DNA from: Bacteroidales bacterium
GTDB taxonomy: Bacteria > Bacteroidota > Bacteroidia > Bacteroidales > UBA7960
Direction: 5' to 3'
Assembly: GCA_003557805.1 (NCBI GenBank)
Contig: PWNY01000420.1
Location: 1 to 11,765 of the forward strand
DNA length: 11,765 nucleotides
The translations under genes and the position numbers were made by a program. The notes beneath the pieces were generated by a model, which saw only the letters and a program-made list of their open reading frames with translations, had not been told where the DNA came from and made no database searches. Each line of letters opens with the position of its first letter. The first letter of the stretch is position 1. This document shows, piece after piece, positions 6,898 to 11,765 of this stretch.

Positions 6898-8160
6898 TTA
6901 TTGACTGATATTAAATGCTTTTATTGCAGGCCCACGCCTTAAATACAATACTCCGTCCTCTATCACCGGATGTGACCAGTAAGGGCCCTCACCCTGTGTG
7001 ATCCTGAATTCGCTTATAAGATCAAATCCCTCCGGTGCAGGCCTTACAAGTCCAATTGCTCCACGGCGTTCACAAAGTGTATAGAGTTTTTTGCCGGTTG
7101 TTATTATAGATCCTTTGCTTCTACCTCCGGGCCAGTCTTCTGCAAAAAGGGTCTCCCCGCTTTCCCAGTCCAGTGCAACCCAGTTCCCCTGATTGTTACT
7201 TATCCAGTTAGAACCATATATTATCCCATTAACCAAAACAAAGTGACCGTGGTGGGTGCTCATATCATCATTACGCCAGGCAAGGGTTGCCCCGGATGCA
7301 TCCTCATTGAGTTCCAGCATGAATGATCCCAGTTCGTAGCCGAATGAAAAGAATAGCCTTCCGTTATGGTAAAGGGGCGTATTGGGTGCAATATTTTCCC
7401 GGCCTTCTCTTCCCCAGTCGCTGAATGTCCATTCAATATTTCCGTTACCGGGATCAACGCTAAAAACATAGCTGTCTGTCACTCCAATTATCCTGTTTAG
7501 ACCTGAATGGTTGATCAGTAGCGGAGAGACATAACTGCTGTTATCCTCCAGGGGGATTGTTTTCCAGACTGTCTCACCTGTTTCGGCGTCAAGTGCAACC
7601 ATAGTGGTCTTATTGCCACCGGGAGTGAACATAACCTTATTGTCAAAAACAAGTGGGGATTCAGCGGTTCCCCACCTGCCGGTCTCCCTCTCAAACTTTA
7701 CCCCACCATCAACTTTCCATATTATTTCACCATTGTTTGTATTAATGCAAACAACCTCGCCCGAGCCACTTATGACATATGCCCTGTCACCTTTAATTGT
7801 AGGCGTGGTGCGGGTTTCAGGATAGGTGCCATCCCAGGGTTTGCCATATTCAACTTCATATAACTTTTCACCATTTAAAGTATATGCGGAAAAGGTTTCT
7901 CTGTCTTTACCCTCATTCATCCCTGTTATAAATAGATGGCCCCCGTATATAACCGGGCTGGAATATCCGCTGCCTGCATCGTGTGCTTCCCAGATAAGCT
8001 CAGGACCACTTTCGGGCCAGGACTCAAGCAATCCGGTTTGAGGGTAGAAGCCATTGCGCTCACTGCCCCTGAATCCCTGGGGCGATTGTGCCGATATTGT
8101 TAGCGAAAGAGAGGCTGTTAGCAGTACAATGGTGCAGAGATACTTTTGAGTATTAGACAT
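6898..8160 (-). CDS. Exported PQQ-like beta-propeller, paralogue of the next gene upstream
   Basis: This 420-residue protein has a cleavable signal peptide (hydrophobic core about 8-22, likely cut after SLTISA at about 24) and no further helix, so the mature form is probably free in the periplasm. The propeller begins with FRGSERNGFYPQTGLLESWP and continues with blades marked by NGEIIWKVD, AETGETVWKT, NGNIEWTFS and ESGETLFAED. It shares its overall layout with the 404-residue product upstream, including the opening RG.ER.G.Y...GLL..WP, the SPLLINH and NTP.YH.G segments, and the closing YLRRG/YVRRG. The pair therefore looks like an old tandem duplication. No haem motif is present and no catalytic residues can be assigned. 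The 135 bp leader between the two genes carries two copies of an AAATCCAT motif and may hold an internal promoter or operator. Confidence 0.88.
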   Translation of the reverse strand: MSNTQKYLCTIVLLTASLSLTISAQSPQGFRGSERNGFYPQTGLLESWPESGPELIWEAHDAGSGYSSPVIYGGHLFITGMNEGKDRETFSAYTLNGEKLYEVEYGKPWDGTYPETRTTPTIKGDRAYVISGSGEVVCINTNNGEIIWKVDGGVKFERETGRWGTAESPLVFDNKVMFTPGGNKTTMVALDAETGETVWKTIPLEDNSSYVSPLLINHSGLNRIIGVTDSYVFSVDPGNGNIEWTFSDWGREGRENIAPNTPLYHNGRLFFSFGYELGSFMLELNEDASGATLAWRNDDMSTHHGHFVLVNGIIYGSNWISNNQGNWVALDWESGETLFAEDWPGGRSKGSIITTGKKLYTLCERRGAIGLVRPAPEGFDLISEFRITQGEGPYWSHPVIEDGVLYLRRGPAIKAFNISQ

Positions 8161-8295
8161 AATTGTTATTTTGTTATGGATTTGCAGTTTCAGTTATTTA
8201 CAGGTCATAATATTTCACATGGATTTACCAGCCATGGTCAGGGTTTATAATAGTTTTGGAAGCATCAGTGATTTAGTTGAGCAGTAGCAAGCAGG
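8161..8295 (-). promoter_or_regulatory. Leader between the two paralogous propellers with two AAATCCAT motifs
   Basis: This 135 bp gap is the longest inside the left operon. On the minus strand it carries AAATCCAT at 8226-8219 (within TGGTAAATCCATG) and again at 8183-8176, 43 bp apart. The same octamer occurs twice upstream of the divergent ABC gene. I see no classical promoter boxes or terminator hairpin. A regulatory role is inferred only from the repeat and its placement. Confidence 0.3.
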
Positions 8296-9510
8296 TTATT
8301 GCCGGATGTCATAAGCCATGAGTGCGTTCCCGCGGCGAACATACAGTATGCCGTCATTAATGACCAGGTGGGCCCAGTGCTGTGCAGATCCCAGGGTAAC
8401 CTCTGTCTGTCCCCTGATTATAAACCCTTCTCTTCCTGGTTCCAGGAGAGCAAGTTCGCCCCTTTCCGTGTAACAGTATAAACGTCCGTCAGCCCATATC
8501 ACATTTCCTTTGTCTATGTCGCGCGAGCGGAACATGGTCTCACCTGTCTCCCAGTCTACACAGAACCAAAACCTGTTACGGTCGCCGGATCCGTAAATAA
8601 ATCCGTCAACCAGCACCGCACCGCCCAGCTGGGGATCCAGGTTTTCATTGAACCAGACTTCACTTACCTGGTCACCTTCAGGGTTCAGCCTGAGTTTTAC
8701 CCCTCCCTTTCCGTATCCGCTGAATGCATATATATATCCATCGTGGTATATTGGAGTGTTTGGATGAATGTTCCTGAAGTTGGCATAAGGATGGAGCCAG
8801 AGAACATTTCCATTTTCGGCATCGAGCCCGGTAATATGGTTTTGCATCATAGTTACCAGTATCTTTTTTCCGTTATGATTTATAAGAAGAGGGGAACAAT
8901 AGGCCGATAAATTACCCGACCCCTGGCTTGACCATATTACATCTCCTGTAAACCTGTTTATTGCTACAATGTTGTTCTTACTGCCTCCCGGAGTACAGAA
9001 CAGAGTGTCACCTGAAATAAGCAGGTTCTCTGTAAAACCCCACCTGATATTGCTGCCGTCAAAATCGTTAAAAAGTTCAATTTGCCAAATGATGTTGCCA
9101 TTTGTGTGATCCATACACACCAGCAAACCGTGTCCGCTTACAATATATGCATGATTACCAGCAATTGCAGGTGTACTGCGGCTGCCCGGATAGCTCTGAT
9201 AGTATTCTTCGCCGTACTCAAACTTCTGCTCAAGTGTTCCGTCCGTTGACAGAACATATAGGTAGCCTGTCCTCTCCTCCATTCCGGTAATATATATTCT
9301 TCCGTTGGTGAAAACCGGTGAGGTAAAGCCCTCTCCAAGCTGTTCGTATGCCCATACCATATCAGGACCTTCTGATGGCCACTGCTGTAAAAGGCCATTT
9401 TCGTGGTATATACCCATTCTTTCCGGACCACGCCAGTTGTCAGCTTGCTGTGCATTCAGGCAGTTAAACAAAAACAATAATAGCAGCTGTAAAGCGATTG
9501 ACAATCTCAT
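8296..9510 (-). CDS. Exported PQQ-like beta-propeller, first gene of the left operon
   Basis: The 404-residue protein has a short signal peptide (hydrophobic core about 5-17, likely cut after NCLNA at 20), then WRGPERMGIYHENGLLQQWP and a full set of propeller blades (NGNIIWQIE, FTGDVIWSSQ, NGNVLWLHP, ETGETMFRSRD). The cysteine near the cleavage site is not in a good lipobox, so a soluble periplasmic form is favoured. It resembles the 420-residue product downstream over its whole length. Quinoprotein dehydrogenases use related propellers, but this is shorter than usual for those enzymes and no cofactor-binding set could be recognised; BamB-like non-catalytic proteins are equally possible. It is the first minus-strand gene after the divergent intergenic region and so probably the promoter-proximal gene of the block. 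Confidence 0.88.
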   Translation of the reverse strand: MRLSIALQLLLLFLFNCLNAQQADNWRGPERMGIYHENGLLQQWPSEGPDMVWAYEQLGEGFTSPVFTNGRIYITGMEERTGYLYVLSTDGTLEQKFEYGEEYYQSYPGSRSTPAIAGNHAYIVSGHGLLVCMDHTNGNIIWQIELFNDFDGSNIRWGFTENLLISGDTLFCTPGGSKNNIVAINRFTGDVIWSSQGSGNLSAYCSPLLINHNGKKILVTMMQNHITGLDAENGNVLWLHPYANFRNIHPNTPIYHDGYIYAFSGYGKGGVKLRLNPEGDQVSEVWFNENLDPQLGGAVLVDGFIYGSGDRNRFWFCVDWETGETMFRSRDIDKGNVIWADGRLYCYTERGELALLEPGREGFIIRGQTEVTLGSAQHWAHLVINDGILYVRRGNALMAYDIRQ

Positions 9511-9536
9511 AAATTTATGTTTAAAATTTAAGACTG

Positions 9537-9544
9537 TAAATATA
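9537..9544 (-). promoter_or_regulatory. Possible Bacteroidota-type -7 element for the left operon
   Basis: On the minus strand TATATTTA matches seven of eight positions of the Bacteroidota -7 consensus TAnnTTTG and lies 26 bp before the ATG of the first propeller gene. No TTTG -33 element is found at the right distance. In such an AT-rich stretch the match may be chance. Confidence 0.2.
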
Positions 9545-9656
9545 AGTATTTGTACTTTTTTTTACTGCATATGCCTGATATGACGAGCTATATATAATCA
9601 TTTTAAATTGTTTGGCTTTTATGGTTTTAACTGAAACATGTCCAGTCTTTCCTGAT

Positions 9657-9687
9657 CTGGTTTTAGCTTAGAGCTGCGAAAAACCAG
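9657..9687. repeat. Inverted repeat CTGGTTTT / AAAACCAG in the divergent region
   Basis: Arms CTGGTTTT (9657-9664) and AAAACCAG (9680-9687) are perfect inverted copies. Just inside, AGCT at 9665-9668 can pair with AGCT at 9672-9675, giving a longer hairpin with a four-base bulge on one side. There is no T-run after it. It could be a regulator binding site or a transcript hairpin. Confidence 0.5.
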
Positions 9688-9823
9688 TGAGAACACCATT
9701 TTATTTGATATATCCCAGTTCTGTATGCATGATAAAGCAATAATTGAGGTCCATTAATTATTAATATTTACAGGTATGAGCCACAGGAGTATATAGCCCA
9801 TTTGCTTAAATACCACCAACTTT

Positions 9824-9851
9824 GGTTTAAATCCATGCCGGTTAAATCCAT
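9824..9851 (+). repeat. Tandem GGTT(T)AAATCCAT direct repeat upstream of the ABC operon
   Basis: GGTTTAAATCCAT (9824-9836) is followed by GGTTAAATCCAT (9840-9851); the shared octamers start 15 bp apart. The pair lies just upstream of a promoter-like sequence at 9874-9902. The placement suits an activator or repressor site. The same octamer recurs on the minus strand in the 8161-8295 gap. Confidence 0.45.
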
Positions 9852-9873
9852 ATTAGCAGGATATTGCCTTGTG

Positions 9874-9902
9874 TTGCAATACGGAATAGTTCTTGTTATA
9901 AT
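9874..9902 (+). promoter_or_regulatory. Candidate promoter for the ABC transporter genes
   Basis: TTGCAA (9874-9879) and TATAAT (9897-9902) are spaced by 17 bp, and TG one base before the latter gives an extended -10. The ATG of the ATPase lies 60 bp further on. This is a good general sigma-70 match. However, if the host is a Bacteroidota member, its main sigma factor would prefer TAnnTTTG; a seven-of-eight match, TATATTTA, lies at 9907-9914. Either could be the real start. Confidence 0.35.
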
Positions 9903-9962
9903 TAATTATATTTACAATGCTCAGTAATTTTAATTCATAATACATACAGAAAATTTCTTTTC

Positions 9963-10634
9963 ATGCTTCTGGAAATCAACAATGTATACAAATCATATAA
10001 AAGCCTTTACGGCAGGACAATACGAGAAGTGCTTAAAGATACCTCCCTTTCAGTAGGGGAGGGTGAAAAAGTTGCAATAACAGGTCCCTCCGGTTCGGGA
10101 AAAACAACCCTGTTAAATCTGGCAGGGACATTGGATACCCCTGACAAGGGCGATATTATATACAGGGGGACCAGCCTTTTTGGGCAGGGACCAGAATATC
10201 TTGCCCGTTTTAGGAACCGTGAGATTGGTTTTGTTTTTCAGTCCCATCATTTGCTTCCCCAACTAACACTCTGGGAAAATATACTGATACCCTCACTTCC
10301 TCAAAACGGAGATAAAAAAGATGTTTACAATAGGGCAGAGTGGCTTCTGAATGAGACCGGTCTTTGGGAAATACGTCACCAGAAGCCGGGTGAGCTTTCT
10401 GGCGGAGAATGTCAAAGAACAGCAGTTGTAAGGGCCCTTATAAACAAGCCTTCACTCTTGCTTGCAGACGAACCGACAGGCTCACTGGATAGCAGTAATG
10501 CGAGAATGCTGATTGGGCTGCTTATAATGCTTGGAGAAAAAGAAAACACGGCCATCATAATGGTTACACATTCCAGTGAAGTGGCCTCAGGAATGGATAA
10601 AATTTACAAATTAAATGATGGCAGGCTATCCTGA
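9963..10634 (+). CDS. LolD/MacB-type ABC transporter ATP-binding protein
   Basis: The 223-residue protein is a complete ABC ATPase. It has Walker A GPSGSGKT (41-48), the Q-loop glutamine in VFQSHH (Q93), signature LSGGE (145-149), Walker B LLLADE (165-170) with the following PTGSLD D-loop, and the switch histidine in VTHS (H203). Length and the FQSHHLLPQLTLWEN segment fit the LolD/MacB/FtsE group, which power FtsX-type permeases that move lipoproteins or other envelope substrates without passing them through a channel. The usual Gln after the signature is Cys here (LSGGECQR), a mild deviation. ATG at 9963 starts the ATPase domain directly. The permease gene follows after 66 bp and is the expected partner. 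The substrate cannot be told from sequence. Confidence 0.93.
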   Translation: MLLEINNVYKSYKSLYGRTIREVLKDTSLSVGEGEKVAITGPSGSGKTTLLNLAGTLDTPDKGDIIYRGTSLFGQGPEYLARFRNREIGFVFQSHHLLPQLTLWENILIPSLPQNGDKKDVYNRAEWLLNETGLWEIRHQKPGELSGGECQRTAVVRALINKPSLLLADEPTGSLDSSNARMLIGLLIMLGEKENTAIIMVTHSSEVASGMDKIYKLNDGRLS

Positions 10635-10700
10635 ACTTTGGATGTTTAATAAGCTGATATCTCCTGAATACAAAAGGCCAAAACTGCTCTCAATACAATC

Positions 10701-11765
10701 ATGAACATACTGAAACTAATAAAGAGGTCATTTTTTCATTACCTAAGGGGTAATATACTTGCTGCCGTTGGTCTTGCAATTGCTACGGCTGTTATAGCCG
10801 GTGCCTTCGTTATTGGTGATTCATTAAGCAAATCACTGGAAAAGGCCGTTCAATTGAGACTGGGTGGCATAACCCATTCGATCACAGCCGGTGACAGGCT
10901 TTTTACAATGGAGCTTGGTGAAAGATTTTCGGAAAATAGTGAGCTTATGGTGTCGCGCACACTGGTTGCAGAGGGTATGGCAATTTCCCAGGAAGGTATG
11001 GAACAGCTAAACCGTGTGCAGGTAATAGGTGTTGATGAAAATTTCAGCAAACTGCTTGGCTCGGGAATTGATTATTCAAGTACAGGAGCCGGTGAGGTGG
11101 TGATCAGTGAAAACATGGCCTCAAGGCTGAAGCTTCAGCCCGGTGAATACTTCATGCTCAGGATGAAGAGTGCCGGTATAATACCAATGAATACTCCACT
11201 GGTATCCGATGCAGGACAAACTGTAACCAGGCGGGTAAGGGTAGCTGCTGTTGCAAAAGATGACGATTTTGGCCGTTTCAACCTGCGGGTGTCACAAACC
11301 GCACCATACAATGTCTTTGTTAATATATCCTGGCTTAATAGTGTTATGGAACTGGAAGCAATGGCCAATGCCCTGTTTCTTTCCAGTGAAGGTGCGGATC
11401 CCTCCACTTTGGAAGATAACCTGCGTGGTGCATTCAGGCCAAGGGATGTAAATCTACTGGTCCGCCACAGGGATGAAGTGGATATGATTGAGATAAGCTC
11501 GGAAAGGGTGTTCATTGATGAGCACCTGTCTGAAAGCCTGGGCAAAGCATACCCGGGGGGGATCCGGGTCCTTACATATTTTGTGAACTCAATTGAAACG
11601 GGAGGTAAAGATACCCCATACTCTTTTGTAGCTGCCACTGAAAGGTACGATATTGAAGCCGGGGAAATTAAAATAAATGCCTGGCTGGCAAATGACCTGG
11701 ATGCCAAAATTGGTGACACCCTGATTGTGCGCTACTTTGAGACCGGGCCTCGCCGGGAACTGGAA
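10701..11765 (+). CDS. FtsX/MacB-type ABC transporter permease (partial, runs off the window)
   Basis: From ATG at 10701 the frame is open for 355 codons to the right edge. The product begins with a short basic segment (MNILKLIKRSFFHYLRGN), a helix at about 18-38 (ILAAVGLAIATAVIAGAFVIGDSL), and then a long extracytoplasmic domain of the MacB_PCD kind. Features of that domain include VIGVDENFSKLLG, VVISENMASRLKLQPGEYFMLR, VRVAAVAKDDDFGRFNL and INAWLANDLDAKIGDTLIV. The remaining three or more helices that carry the FtsX domain lie beyond the window. It is the partner of the upstream ATPase. The periplasmic part already exceeds 300 residues, suggesting a large permease of the kind common in Bacteroidota. 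Substrate unknown. Confidence 0.88.
   Translation, partial: MNILKLIKRSFFHYLRGNILAAVGLAIATAVIAGAFVIGDSLSKSLEKAVQLRLGGITHSITAGDRLFTMELGERFSENSELMVSRTLVAEGMAISQEGMEQLNRVQVIGVDENFSKLLGSGIDYSSTGAGEVVISENMASRLKLQPGEYFMLRMKSAGIIPMNTPLVSDAGQTVTRRVRVAAVAKDDDFGRFNLRVSQTAPYNVFVNISWLNSVMELEAMANALFLSSEGADPSTLEDNLRGAFRPRDVNLLVRHRDEVDMIEISSERVFIDEHLSESLGKAYPGGIRVLTYFVNSIETGGKDTPYSFVAATERYDIEAGEIKINAWLANDLDAKIGDTLIVRYFETGPRRELE

Larger units (their letters stand above)
9511..9962. other. AT-rich divergent intergenic region
   Basis: These 452 bp separate the divergently read left operon and the ABC transporter genes. I see no plausible protein gene or tRNA. The region holds candidate promoter elements facing each way, an 8-bp inverted repeat (9657-9687), a short CATAT/ATATG inverted repeat (9568-9582), and a tandem pair of AAATCCAT motifs (9824-9851). 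It must contain at least one promoter in each direction, because both flanking genes start here. Confidence 0.7.

Noticed and set aside
478..9510. Propellers as cytochrome-linked quinoprotein dehydrogenases
   Set aside because: No CxxCH motif is present in any product, and no convincing PQQ/calcium site could be recognised by eye, so they are called PQQ-like only.
8296..9510. Lipoprotein signal in the first propeller (cysteine at residue 17)
   Set aside because: The residues before the cysteine (Leu-Phe-Asn) do not form a lipobox, and a good signal peptidase I site follows at Leu-Asn-Ala.
9568..9582. CATAT/ATATG inverted repeat as an operator
   Set aside because: A five-base arm in an AT-rich region is likely by chance.
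11135..11719. Minus-strand open frame of 194 codons near the right edge
   Set aside because: It is antisense to the permease frame, which is continuous to the edge and has recognisable MacB-type periplasmic sequence.
1..11765. CRISPR arrays, tRNA or rRNA genes, insertion sequences and phage genes
   Set aside because: No regularly spaced repeats, no tRNA-like folds, no transposase or integrase sequence and no terminal inverted repeats were seen.

Overview
The window looks like a chromosomal segment from a Bacteroidota bacterium, probably an anaerobic or facultative member of the Bacteroidales/Marinilabiliales type. This rests on moderate GC, start codons mostly without a Shine-Dalgarno sequence, an abundance of BamB/PQQ-like beta-propellers, and a LolD-type ATPase followed by a large FtsX-type permease. 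The taxonomy is inferred from style, not from a marker gene.

Left block (1-9510, all on the minus strand, read right to left). Nine co-oriented genes sit mostly 3-51 bp apart, so most of the block is probably one transcript; one 135 bp gap separates the first two genes. In order of transcription: two exported, paralogous PQQ-like beta-propellers (404 and 420 aa); a membrane-anchored PQQ-like propeller (478 aa); a membrane-anchored NHL-like propeller with a Gly-Cys-Cys-Asn-Pro motif (321 aa); a very small Tat-exported protein with four cysteines (71 aa); a Tat-exported ferredoxin with cysteines for four [4Fe-4S] clusters (190 aa); a NapH/NosR-like integral membrane polyferredoxin (426 aa); a three-helix membrane protein with an acidic linker and a PQQ-like propeller (602 aa); and the start of a NuoE/HndA-type [2Fe-2S] subunit that runs off the left edge.

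Taken together, this block reads as an electron-transfer module. A cytoplasmic NADH-linked subunit would feed, or draw from, a membrane polyferredoxin. That protein would hand electrons across the membrane to a Tat-exported periplasmic ferredoxin surrounded by five beta-propeller proteins. No haem-binding CxxCH motif appears in any of these proteins, so this would be a cytochrome-free, iron-sulfur route. The individual families are recognisable; the combination and its physiological role are not something I can name. It is the best candidate in the window for an undescribed system.

Centre (9511-9962). A 452 bp AT-rich divergent intergenic region carries no convincing gene. It holds candidate promoters for both directions, an inverted repeat, and a tandem pair of an AAATCCAT motif that also occurs twice in the 135 bp gap of the left operon.

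Right block (9963-11765, plus strand). A LolD/MacB-type ABC ATPase is followed after 66 bp by an FtsX/MacB-type permease that is still open at the right edge. This is ordinary export or lipoprotein-release machinery and shows no clear functional link to the left block.
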